The position numbers and the translations under genes are program-made. Shown here in pieces: positions 57,110-64,000 of a DNA stretch of 64,000 nt. Under the pieces are notes generated by a model that did no database searches, was not told the DNA's origin, and saw nothing but the letters and a program-made list of their open reading frames with translations. Numbering within the stretch: position 1 is the first letter of the stretch; each line of letters begins with the position of its first letter. Source of the DNA: Ramlibacter sp. (GTDB lineage Bacteria; Pseudomonadota; Gammaproteobacteria; Burkholderiales; Burkholderiaceae_C); assembly GCA_019635415.1 (NCBI GenBank), contig JAHBZN010000001.1, positions 1,364,001 through 1,428,000 of the forward strand, written 5' to 3'.

Positions 57110-58372
57110 ATGCTCGACATCGTTGCCATCTGCCTCGTGGTCACGGCCACCCTGGCCTACCTGAACCACCGCTTCGTGGGCCTGCCCACGGCCATCGGCG
57201 TCATGGCCGCGTCGCTGCTGATGTCGCTGCTGCTCATCGGGCTGGACCTCGCGGGCATTGACTTCGGGCTGCGCCAGTACGAGGAGTCACTGCTGCGCTC
57301 GATCGACTTTTCCGATGTGCTGATGCAAGGCATGCTGTCGCTGCTGCTGTTCGCCGGCGCACTGCACGTGGACCTGAGCGAGCTGCGTGCCTGGCGCTGG
57401 CAGGTCGGGGCGCTGGCCGTGGTGGCCACGCTGCTGTCCACGCTGGTGGTGGGGTTGGGGGCCTGGCTGGTCCTGCCCTGGGTGGGGCTGGAGTTGCCGT
57501 TGATCTATTGCCTGCTGTTCGGTGCACTGATCTCGCCGACCGATCCCATCGCGGTGATGGGCATCCTGAAGACCGCGGGCGCCCCGCGCGATCTGGAGCT
57601 GGTCATCGCCGGCGAATCCCTGTTCAACGACGGCGTGGGCGTGGTGATCTTCTCCCTCTTGCTGGGCATGCTGGCCACGGGCGAAACCCCGACCTGGGGC
57701 CACGGCGCGCAGCTCCTGGCGCACGAGGCCGGCGGGGGCCTGCTGTACGGCCTGGTGCTGGGCTACGTCACCTTCCGACTGCTGCGCAGCGTGGACAACT
57801 ACCAAGTCGAGGTGCTGATCACGCTGGCGGCCGTGATGGGGGGCTATGCCCTGGCCACGCGGCTGCACGTGTCCGGCCCGCTGGCCATGGTGGTGGCCGG
57901 CTTGATGATCGGCAACCACGGCCGCGCCCTGGCCATGTCCGACACCACGCGCCGGTACATCGACATGTTCTGGGAACTGCTCGATGAAATCCTCAATGCC
58001 GTGCTGTTCGTGCTGATCGGCATGGAGGTGATGGTGGTGGCGTTTTCGGCCAGTGTGTTCGCGGCGGCCGGCGTGGCGCTGGCCATCACCTTGCTGGCGC
58101 GGGCGCTCACGGTGGGCCTGCCGGTGGCGCTGCTCAAGGGCTTCTTCCGCCTGCCGCGCGGCGCCGCGAAGGTGCTGACCTGGGGCGGGCTGCGCGGCGG
58201 CATTTCCGTGGCGCTGGCGCTGTCGTTGCCGGCGGGGCCGCAGCGCGACCTGATCCTGGCACTGACCTATTGCATCGTGGTGTTTTCCATCCTCGGCCAG
58301 GGGCTGACAATCGGCGGCGTGGTGCGCCGTGCCGTGGGTGGGGTAGCGGCACCGCGCGCGGGCCACGGATAA
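57110..58372 (+). CDS. Monovalent cation:proton antiporter, CPA1 (NhaP-like)
   Basis: A 420-residue, ~12-helix inner-membrane antiporter. GALISPTDPIAVMGILK and VIAGESLFNDGVGVVIF contain the conserved Asp residues of the CPA1 ion-binding site. Start at 57110 preferred over an earlier reading through the upstream gap. It exchanges Na+ or K+ for H+ for pH and salt homeostasis. It follows the cassette by 81 bp and precedes the RDD gene by 21 bp; operon membership with either is possible. Confidence 0.93.
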   Translation: MLDIVAICLVVTATLAYLNHRFVGLPTAIGVMAASLLMSLLLIGLDLAGIDFGLRQYEESLLRSIDFSDVLMQGMLSLLLFAGALHVDLSELRAWRWQVGALAVVATLLSTLVVGLGAWLVLPWVGLELPLIYCLLFGALISPTDPIAVMGILKTAGAPRDLELVIAGESLFNDGVGVVIFSLLLGMLATGETPTWGHGAQLLAHEAGGGLLYGLVLGYVTFRLLRSVDNYQVEVLITLAAVMGGYALATRLHVSGPLAMVVAGLMIGNHGRALAMSDTTRRYIDMFWELLDEILNAVLFVLIGMEVMVVAFSASVFAAAGVALAITLLARALTVGLPVALLKGFFRLPRGAAKVLTWGGLRGGISVALALSLPAGPQRDLILALTYCIVVFSILGQGLTIGGVVRRAVGGVAAPRAGHG

Positions 58373-58393
58373 TCGGCGACCGGAGGCCCCACC

Positions 58394-58888
58394 ATGCATG
58401 ACTCAGACCTGGAATACGTCGGCTTCTGGCCGCGGCTGGGTGCGACCGTGATCGACATCCTGTTGCAGCTCGTGGTGACCGTGCCGCTCACCTGGGTGAT
58501 CTATGGCCGGCTCTCGTCGCCCGCCGGCACGGGCTTCCAGGGGGTGGCGGACCTGCTGGTGAACCTGGTGCTGCCTGCCGTACTGGTGATCGGCTTCTGG
58601 GTGTACCTGGGCGCCACGCCGGGCAAGATGGCGATCTCGGCGCGCATCGTCGACGCCGAGACGGGCGCGCCCCTGAATACCACGCAGTCCGTGATTCGCT
58701 ACGTGGGCTACATCGTCTCGTTCATCCCCTTTGGCCTGGGCTACCTCTGGATCGCGTTCGATCGGCGCAAGCAGGGCTGGCACGACAAGATGGCGGGCTC
58801 GGTGGTCGTCAGGCCCACGGGCAAGACCCCCGTGGTGTTTCCCTCGCCCTCGGCCGGACATACCCGGCCTTCCGGCCCCCATTCATGA
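58394..58888 (+). CDS. RDD-family membrane protein
   Basis: A 164-residue protein with the RDD domain: EYVGFWPRLGATVIDILLQ in the first helix (Arg-x6-Asp; RDD variant), then ATPGKMAISARIVDAETG and VGYIVSFIPFGLGYLWIAFD. Two to three TM helices. RDD proteins are often associated with transport; some act as Na+(Li+)/H+ antiporters. It lies just after the CPA1 antiporter. The stop is followed one base later by a 55-nt repeat. Confidence 0.9.
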   Translation: MHDSDLEYVGFWPRLGATVIDILLQLVVTVPLTWVIYGRLSSPAGTGFQGVADLLVNLVLPAVLVIGFWVYLGATPGKMAISARIVDAETGAPLNTTQSVIRYVGYIVSFIPFGLGYLWIAFDRRKQGWHDKMAGSVVVRPTGKTPVVFPSPSAGHTRPSGPHS

Positions 58889-58889
58889 G

Positions 58890-58944
58890 AAAAGTGGCTG
58901 TAGCCCTTGTGCTTCGGCCACAGTGTGCTACTGAAACCATAGCA
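58890..58944 (+). repeat. 55-nt interspersed repeat, copy 6
   Basis: A well-conserved copy: AAAAGTGGC, TGTAGCCCTTG, GGCCACA, GCTAC at 38-42, TAGCA at the end. GTGGC/GCCAC and GTAGC/GCTAC pairing are both possible in interleaved order. It begins one base after the RDD stop codon. Nearly identical to copy 2 over its 5' half. Confidence 0.8.
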
Positions 58945-58969
58945 AACCGCCCGTTTGACCTTTGACACC

Positions 58970-59425
58970 ATGGCCCTTGCCCTTGATTCCGACACCATCA
59001 CCCACGGCATCCAGCTGGCGGTGGCGCCCGTTTTCCTGCTCACGGCGGTGTCCGGCATGATCGGCGCGGTCGCCGGCCGCCTGGCGCGCATCATCGACCG
59101 CGCCCGGGCGGTCGAGGACCGGGCAAGGGCCCACCCCGACCTGATGGCGCGCGCAGCGGCCGAGCTGGCCGAACTGCGGCTGCGCGGCCGGCTGGCCAAC
59201 GGGTGCATCGCGCTGCTGACGACTTGCGCCTTTCTCATCGGGCTGACCATCATCCTGCTGTTTCTCGGCGAAACCACGGCGTTTCAGAGCAGCCGCTGGG
59301 CAGTGGGGGGCTTTCTGTCGGGCGTGGTCTGCTTCCTGCTGGCGCTGCTGTGTTTCCTCACGGAAACCGTGATCGCCACGCGGCTGCTCAATTTCCAGTT
59401 GCTGGAGCCGCCCACCGGGCCTTGA
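58970..59425 (+). CDS. DUF2721 membrane protein
   Basis: A 151-residue DUF2721 protein: an N-terminal TM segment (TITHGIQLAVAPVFLLTAVS), GAVAGRLARIIDRARAVE, and two further helices including LTIILLFLGETTAF and GVVCFLLALLCFLTETVIA. Function unknown. It follows a 55-nt repeat and is not clearly part of the RDD operon. Start 58970 preferred over a TTG 15 bases upstream. Confidence 0.88.
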   Translation: MALALDSDTITHGIQLAVAPVFLLTAVSGMIGAVAGRLARIIDRARAVEDRARAHPDLMARAAAELAELRLRGRLANGCIALLTTCAFLIGLTIILLFLGETTAFQSSRWAVGGFLSGVVCFLLALLCFLTETVIATRLLNFQLLEPPTGP

Positions 59426-59440
59426 GCGGCGGCCCGCGGT

Positions 59441-60220
59441 TCAGGGCGACCGGGCGGCCTCGGGCCGGGACGCGGAAACCAGTACCGGGGTCTCCCGGTA
59501 GAGGCCCGCGAAGGCCTGCCTGAGGTTGCGCAACTTGGGCCGGTCGAACGTGGCGATGTAGGGCGAGTCCGGGAACTTCGTCGCGTAGTCCTGGTGATGC
59601 GCCTCGGCCGGGTAGAAGCCCTGAAGCGCCGACACCTCGGTGGCAATGCGGCTGCCAAACACTCCGGCATCGTCCAGCTGGGAGATGTAGCGTCGTGCCA
59701 CTGTCTGCTGGTGGGCGTCGCCATAAAAAATGGCCGAGCGGTACTGGCGGCCAAAGTCCGGACCCTGGCGGTCGCGCTGCGTCGGGTCATGCGCCACCGA
59801 GAAAAAGATCTGCAGCAACTGGCCCAGCGACACCTGCCGGGGATCGTAGGTGATCTGCACCGCCTCGGCATGGCCGCTGAGGCCACCGCTGACCTGTTCG
59901 TAGGTCGCGCTTTCGCGGGGGCCACCGGCATAGCCCGAGACCGCGCCGAGCACACCGCGTGTGTGCTGGAAGACGGCCTGCACGCCCCAGAAGCAGCCGC
60001 CGGCCAGCACCAGGGTCTGCGGACCGGCCGCACCGTCCGCCACCGGGTCCACGGCGGCCGGCGGCAATTGCACGGCGGGTTCAGGCCCTGAGCGAATGCC
60101 GCGCACGGCCAGCACGGCGATGAACACGATCACCAGGGCCATCAGCCATTTCTCGACCCGGCCTGCACGTGTGCTGGCGGGGGCTTCGGGTCCGTCGGGG
60201 GCTGCGGGCGAGTCGGGCAT
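59441..60220 (-). CDS. msrA: Peptide methionine sulfoxide reductase A, membrane-anchored
   Basis: A 259-residue MsrA. An N-terminal TM helix (~24-40) anchors the domain outside the cytoplasm. LAGGCFWGVQAVF (catalytic Cys76), SGYAGGPRESATYEQVSGG, GHAEAVQITYDP and the C-terminal YPAEAHHQDYATKFP are all characteristic of MsrA. It reduces methionine S-sulfoxide residues in envelope proteins. No MsrB adjacent. Resolving Cys is not apparent, so the recycling partner is unclear. Confidence 0.95.
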   Translation of the reverse strand: MPDSPAAPDGPEAPASTRAGRVEKWLMALVIVFIAVLAVRGIRSGPEPAVQLPPAAVDPVADGAAGPQTLVLAGGCFWGVQAVFQHTRGVLGAVSGYAGGPRESATYEQVSGGLSGHAEAVQITYDPRQVSLGQLLQIFFSVAHDPTQRDRQGPDFGRQYRSAIFYGDAHQQTVARRYISQLDDAGVFGSRIATEVSALQGFYPAEAHHQDYATKFPDSPYIATFDRPKLRNLRQAFAGLYRETPVLVSASRPEAARSP

Positions 60221-60315
60221 GGCGCAGTATCCCCCGGCGGGGATGGCCCTGCAACGCTCGCGGGTCTGCCGCGGCCGCCTGTGCTACCGTGAGGCCCCGA
60301 TCCGAGGAGCCCGAC

Positions 60316-60684
60316 ATGCCACGCCCGATTCTTGACGAAGCCCAGATCCACCCCGCCATCCGCCTGCGGATCGCCGGCCACCAGCAGGCCATCGTGCAGG
60401 AGGTGATGGACGCCGTGGCCAGCACCGACGTGGTGGTGGTGGGCATGGGCATCAACCCCTTTCCGCGTCAGGCGCGCAAGGCGCTGGACGCGGCCGGCGT
60501 GCCCTACCGCTACCTCGAGTACGGCAACTACCTGAACACCTGGCGTGAACGCAATGCCCTGAAGATGTGGACGGGCTGGCCCACTTTTCCGATGGTGTTC
60601 GTCAAGGGCACCCTCGTGGGCGGCGCCACGGACCTGAAGGCACTGATCGCCAGCGGCGAGCTGCAGCGGTTGCTGGTCGCCTAG
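60316..60684 (+). CDS. Glutaredoxin-fold protein without any cysteine
   Basis: A 122-residue protein that follows the monothiol glutaredoxin pattern: DVVVVGMGINPFPRQARKAL in place of the CGFS or CPYC active site, then the cis-Pro loop WPTFPMVFVKG and GGATDLKALIASGEL. No Cys residue is present anywhere. It cannot do thiol chemistry; a structural, glutathione-binding, or [Fe-S]-unrelated role is more likely. GAGGAG at good spacing supports the ATG at 60316. Convergent with the helicase gene. Confidence 0.8.
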   Translation: MPRPILDEAQIHPAIRLRIAGHQQAIVQEVMDAVASTDVVVVGMGINPFPRQARKALDAAGVPYRYLEYGNYLNTWRERNALKMWTGWPTFPMVFVKGTLVGGATDLKALIASGELQRLLVA

Positions 60685-60692
60685 GGTCGCGC

Positions 60693-61946
60693 TCAGTCAC
60701 CCGGGCGGGCAGCGGCTTCTGCGGCGGCAGCACGCAATTTGTCCTTCTTGCTGGGCCGGCGGCCCTTGATGCCACCGGGGCCCGTGGCCGGCGGTACCAC
60801 CACCGGCTCGGTGGGCTCAAAGCCAGGCACCTGCTCGCGCGGCAGGCTCAGGCCCTGGCGCTTCTCGATGAGCCGGAAATGGGCCTCGCTGCTGGCGCTG
60901 ACGAAGCTCACGGCCAGGCCGGTCTCGCCGGCGCGGCCGGTGCGGCCGATGCGGTGCACGTAGTCCACGGGTGAGCGGGGCAGGTCGTAGTTGACCACCA
61001 CGGGCAGTTGGGCAATGTCGATGCCGCGGGCCGCCAGGTCGGTGGTGATCACCAACTCCCAGCGCTCGGCCTTGAACTCGTCCAGCACCTGAGTGCGGGC
61101 ACCCTGGCTCAGGTCGCCATGAAAGGCCGTTGCATAGATGCCGGCCCGGTACAGCTTCTCGGCCACCTTGTCGGCCGTGTGTTTGGTGGCCACGAACACC
61201 AGCGCGCGCTGCCAGCCTTCCTGTTTGACCAGGTGCCGCAGCAACTGCGTGCGGCGCTGCGCATCCACCGTGATGGCCTTCTGGGCGATGGCCGGCTCGT
61301 GACCGGGCTCGGGCGGGATGTCCACGCGGAGCGGGTCCCGCAGCAGCGCGCTCGCCAGGGCCTGAACGGCCGGTGGGAAGGCCGCTGAGAAGAACAGGTT
61401 CTGGCGCCGCGGCGGCAGCAGGGCCAGCACGCGGCCCAGCTCGTCGGCAAAGCCCAGGTCGAGCAGGCGGTCGGCCTCGTCCAGCACGAGCAGCGTCACG
61501 CCGTCCAGTTTCAGGGCGTTGCGCTCCACCAGGTCCAGCAGCCGGCCCGGCGTGGCCACCACCACCTCGGCGCCGCCGCGCAGACCCATCATCTGCGGGT
61601 TGATGGACACGCCCCCGAACACCACGGCAATGCGGGGCCGGCGGGGCAGGTGGCGGGCCAGGCTGCGCAGCACCTCGCCGGCCTGGGCCGCCAGCTCCCG
61701 CGTGGGCACCAGTACCAGTGCAGCCGGGCGGCGCGAAGCGCCCTGGGCCCCTTGCTGCAGGCGCTGCAGCAGGGGCAGAGCGAAGGCCGCTGTTTTTCCG
61801 GAGCCGGTCTGCGCCTGGCCCTGCAAATCTGTGCCATGCAGGATGGCCGGGATGGACGCGGCCTGCACGGGCGTGGGCACCTGCAGTCCCAGTTCTGCCG
61901 CGGCACGGACCAGCGGGGCCTGCAGACCCAGCGATTCGAAACTCAT
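60693..61946 (-). CDS. DEAD-box RNA helicase
   Basis: A 417-residue RhlE-like helicase. Q-motif around PTPVQAASIPAIL, motif I AQTGSGKT, Ia PTRELAAQ, II VLDEADR, and VI HRIGRTGRAG are clear. Motif III is SAA (FFSAAFP) instead of the usual SAT. C-terminal tail is Lys/Arg-rich (GIKGRRPSKKDKLR) for RNA contact. It overlaps the start of the upstream 75-residue gene at ATGA. Probably works in ribosome assembly or mRNA decay. Confidence 0.93.
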   Translation of the reverse strand: MSFESLGLQAPLVRAAAELGLQVPTPVQAASIPAILHGTDLQGQAQTGSGKTAAFALPLLQRLQQGAQGASRRPAALVLVPTRELAAQAGEVLRSLARHLPRRPRIAVVFGGVSINPQMMGLRGGAEVVVATPGRLLDLVERNALKLDGVTLLVLDEADRLLDLGFADELGRVLALLPPRRQNLFFSAAFPPAVQALASALLRDPLRVDIPPEPGHEPAIAQKAITVDAQRRTQLLRHLVKQEGWQRALVFVATKHTADKVAEKLYRAGIYATAFHGDLSQGARTQVLDEFKAERWELVITTDLAARGIDIAQLPVVVNYDLPRSPVDYVHRIGRTGRAGETGLAVSFVSASSEAHFRLIEKRQGLSLPREQVPGFEPTEPVVVPPATGPGGIKGRRPSKKDKLRAAAAEAAARPGD

Positions 61947-62170
61947 GGCGAGCGGTGCAGGCGGGGCGCCGACAGCAGGGCGAGGTTGTCTTCGACGGCC
62001 GCGTCCACGTCGCGCCAGCGCCCATGAAGCGAGGTTGCCGACAGCGCGGTGCGCAGGGCCTGCAGGTCCTTGACGCTGGGTGCAACCTTGATCTGGGCGA
62101 TGGCCGCCGCGGTGTTGCCGCTCTTGATGAGCGTCAGCACCTTGCCGGCCCATGGGTTCGGTCGCGCCAT
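61943..62170 (-). CDS. Small conserved protein coupled to the DEAD-box helicase
   Basis: A 75-residue protein (MARPNPWAGKVLTLIKSGNTAAAIAQIKVAPSVKDLQALRTAL..., helical, with LHGRWRDVDAAVEDNLALLS). No family recognised. Its stop overlaps the helicase ATG (ATGA at 61943-61946), so the two are co-translated. It may be a helicase cofactor or autoregulatory peptide. Start at 62170 chosen from the coding-like composition. Confidence 0.65.
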   Translation of the reverse strand: MARPNPWAGKVLTLIKSGNTAAAIAQIKVAPSVKDLQALRTALSATSLHGRWRDVDAAVEDNLALLSAPRLHRSP

Positions 62171-62223
62171 GGCGATGCCTGTGTGTGGTGGAAAAGAGCC
62201 TGACTTTACCAAGCCCGGCCCCT

Positions 62224-62240
62224 GATAAGGATTCCTTAAG
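62224..62240 (+). promoter_or_regulatory. PmrA-like box before PAP2 phosphatase
   Basis: GATAAG (62224-62229), GATTC, CTTAAG (62235-62240): the second half-site is the perfect PmrA/BasR half-site and the spacing of 5 bp is canonical; the first half has two mismatches. It lies 22 bases before the PAP2 ATG at 62263. PAP2 lipid A phosphatases are typical PmrA targets. Confidence 0.4.
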
Positions 62241-62262
62241 GCCGCCCGGACAGGCTCGGGGC

Positions 62263-62895
62263 ATGACCTTCAATGCACTGAATCGCCTGTCCGCCGCCGG
62301 GCTGGCGCTGGCCCTGGCCGTGGGTTGCGGCCCCGTGGCGGCGGGCGGGCTGCTGGGACTGGACCACCGGATCAACCGGGACGACGCAGGGCTGTGGTCG
62401 CCCGGCAAGCAGTCCGTGCTCAAGTACGGGGCCGCCCTGGTGACTGTCGGCGGGGCCTTGTGGGAAGGACGCGACACGCGGCTGGGACGGACCTTTTTCA
62501 AGGCCACCGATGCCATGGTCATGGCCGATGCCGCCGCGCTGCTGGGCAAGGTGGCGTTGCGGCGCCAGCGGCCCGCGGATGGCAACGACCCCGGCGCCTG
62601 GGGCCAGCAGGGCGGCCGCAGCTTCCCCAGTGGTGAGGTGACCCACATCACGGCGGTGGTGACCCCTTTCATCGCGGAGTACCACGAGGACCATCCTGCG
62701 GTCTGGGCGCTGGCCGCGCTGCCCTTGTACAGCGGCGTGGCCCGGCTGAAAAACCAGGCGCACTGGCAGACCGACGTGCTGGCGGGCATGGCGCTGGGCG
62801 CGGCGGTCGGCCTGTATGCCCACGGCCGCGACGAGGCCTGGAGCGTGAAGCTGCTGCCCCACGGGTTCAGCGTAGGGCTGAGCCGGCGCTTCTGA
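62263..62895 (+). CDS. PAP2-family phosphatase (lipid phosphatase type)
   Basis: A 210-residue exported PAP2 protein with an N-terminal signal or TM segment. Motif 1 is KVALRRQRP, motif 2 is SFPSGEVTH (PSGE where the catalytic family has PSGH), motif 3 is ARLKNQAHWQTDV. The Glu for His in motif 2 may reflect a sub-family or reduced acid catalysis. Likely periplasmic lipid or lipid A phosphatase. A PmrA-like box is found upstream. Confidence 0.85.
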   Translation: MTFNALNRLSAAGLALALAVGCGPVAAGGLLGLDHRINRDDAGLWSPGKQSVLKYGAALVTVGGALWEGRDTRLGRTFFKATDAMVMADAAALLGKVALRRQRPADGNDPGAWGQQGGRSFPSGEVTHITAVVTPFIAEYHEDHPAVWALAALPLYSGVARLKNQAHWQTDVLAGMALGAAVGLYAHGRDEAWSVKLLPHGFSVGLSRRF

Positions 62896-62993
62896 GGGGG
62901 GTCGCGGGCCGCGGGCTCCGGCGGCTGTCCCGCGCGTGGCAGCGCCGGGCACGGCGCGCTCCTAGACTGCCGGCTGATTCACCGGAGACTTCC

Positions 62994-63641
62994 ATGACCC
63001 TGACCCTGTGCGGTTCGCCGATTTCCAACTACTACAACAAGGTCAAGCTGGCCCTGCTCGAAAAGGGAGTGCCCTTCGACGAGGAGAAGGTGGAAACCCA
63101 CCGCACCGACGAAGAGGTGCTGCGCGACTCGCCGCTGGCGAAGATTCCGTTCCTGCGCACGCCGCAGGGCGGGCTCTGCGAAAGCCAGGCCATGCTGGAG
63201 TACGTGGAAGCCGCGTTCCCGACCCCGGCGCTGCTGCCGGCGGATCCGTTCGCCGCGGCCAAGGTGCGCGAGCTCACCATCTTCATCGATCTGCACCTGG
63301 AGCTGGTGGCGCGCGAGCTGTACCCGCAGGCGTTTTTCGGAGGCTCGGTCAGCGATGGCAACAAGGCCCGCGTCCACCGGCAGCTGCTGAAGAACATCGC
63401 CGCGTTCCAGCGCCTGGCCCGCTTTGCCCCCTATGTGGCCGGTGACAGCCTGACGCAGGCGGACTGCGCTGCGTTTGCCCATCTGCCGCTGGTGGGCATG
63501 GCGACCAAGGCCGTGTACGGCGAAGACCTGTTGCTGGCCGCGGGGGTGGACTACAAGCCCTACATCAAGCGGGTGGGTGAGCGCCCCGCAGCCCAGAAGG
63601 TGGTGGCCGACCGCAAGGCCGCCACCGTAAAACCGGCCTGA
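62994..63641 (+). CDS. Glutathione S-transferase
   Basis: A 215-residue GST: MTLTLCGSPISNYYNKVKLALLEKGVPFDE, SPLAKIPFLRTPQGGLCESQAMLEYVE as the thioredoxin fold, then helical domain with YVAGDSLTQADCAAFAHLPLV. Family class resembles Beta/other bacterial types. It is 98 bp after the PAP2 gene. Substrate unknown; electrophile detoxification is likely. Confidence 0.92.
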   Translation: MTLTLCGSPISNYYNKVKLALLEKGVPFDEEKVETHRTDEEVLRDSPLAKIPFLRTPQGGLCESQAMLEYVEAAFPTPALLPADPFAAAKVRELTIFIDLHLELVARELYPQAFFGGSVSDGNKARVHRQLLKNIAAFQRLARFAPYVAGDSLTQADCAAFAHLPLVGMATKAVYGEDLLLAAGVDYKPYIKRVGERPAAQKVVADRKAATVKPA

Positions 63642-63678
63642 GCACCGCGGCGCGGGCCAGCCGCACGGGCCTGCAGGG

Positions 63679-64000
63679 TCAGCGCGCGATCAGCACCGGC
63701 ACCGGCGATTCCGCCACGACGCGGGCGGCCACGCTGCCCAGCATGAGACGGGCCAGGCCGGTGCGGCCGTGCGAGCCCACCACCACCAGGTCCGCGTTCT
63801 GCAGCGTGGCGGTCTGTGCGATGCCGGCGGCAGCGCCCACGTCCTGTGCCACGCGCACCTCCAGCTTGACGGGGGGATCGGCCTTTTCGCACAGCGCCGC
63901 CACGGCGGCATGCGCCTGCGACGCGTGCTCCATGGCGGCGGCGGTGTAGGCCTGGAACCCCACCGGATTGGCTTCGCCCACGCCCAGATAGGGGTAGGGG
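63679..64000 (-). CDS. Universal stress protein (partial, 5' end beyond the window)
   Basis: The C-terminal 107 residues of a UspA-family protein. [39 protein letters not shown] is the classic ATP-binding G-x2-G-x9-G(S) tail. Upstream coding continues off the right edge (frame is open to base 64000). The first Usp in the window (4374) differs in having GHKH. Confidence 0.93.
   Translation of the reverse strand, partial: PYPYLGVGEANPVGFQAYTAAAMEHASQAHAAVAALCEKADPPVKLEVRVAQDVGAAAGIAQTATLQNADLVVVGSHGRTGLARLMLGSVAARVVAESPVPVLIAR

Overview
The window is high-GC, densely packed bacterial chromosome. It most resembles a betaproteobacterium of the Burkholderiales, probably Comamonadaceae. The reasons are the orphan Bug and TAXI-type solute receptors, many LysR regulators paired with small catabolic operons, GFA, DUF1428 and PXPV proteins, and a 55-nt intergenic repeat of a kind I associate with that family. 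The genus cannot be named from sequence alone. No rRNA, tRNA, CRISPR array, integrase or complete insertion sequence was seen.

Layout. 1-4.8 kb: the end of an efflux outer-membrane lipoprotein, an MFS exporter, an NTF2-like protein, an AraC regulator, endonuclease III and a universal stress protein. 5-17.4 kb: amino-acid uptake and catabolism, with two periplasmic receptors, a gamma-glutamyltransferase-family enzyme under a divergent LysR, a degenerate BLUF-like protein, a DadA-like oxidase coupled to a receptor, a TyrA-like dehydrogenase under a divergent LysR, and a TAXI/TRAP transporter with an internal terminator. 17.4-24.6 kb: small detoxification and catabolic operons (TetR-SRPBCC-thioesterase, dienelactone hydrolase, GFA, LysR with flavodoxin-tautomerase-NTF2, B3/B4 protein, aminotransferase).

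24.6-29.8 kb is a low-GC island. It carries one 1314-residue protein with an N-terminal PD-(D/E)XK-type nuclease and a NACHT NTPase, a likely solitary anti-phage STAND protein, followed by decayed GST and DoxX-like genes. 29.8-35.1 kb returns to native composition: DUF1428, ArsR-SRPBCC-GFA, and LysR-CaiB-Bug.

35.1-38.5 kb is a PepSY/two-component locus flanked by two small exported-protein genes that share nearly identical promoters with an 11-bp-period GTTCA direct repeat. 38.5-51.7 kb: dioxygenase, SGNH-like protein, MarR with a siderophore-interacting reductase, a four-gene overlapping operon (MAPEG, SDR, cupin, Crp/Fnr) behind a perfect 16-bp palindrome, several regulators, GST, D-tartrate dehydratase with a divergent LysR, a YHS protein and an aldo/keto reductase.

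51.7-58.9 kb is envelope-centred: a bifunctional class A PBP, then an unusual cassette of a three-helix membrane protein, a prokaryotic YEATS-like protein, a lipoprotein of unknown family, a 97-residue unknown and a GH19-type muramidase/chitinase, then a CPA1 antiporter and an RDD protein. This cassette and the NACHT gene are the best candidates for under-described systems. 58.9-64 kb: DUF2721, membrane-anchored MsrA, a cysteine-free glutaredoxin-fold protein, a DEAD-box helicase coupled to a 75-residue protein, a PAP2 phosphatase behind a PmrA-like box, a GST and a partial universal stress protein.
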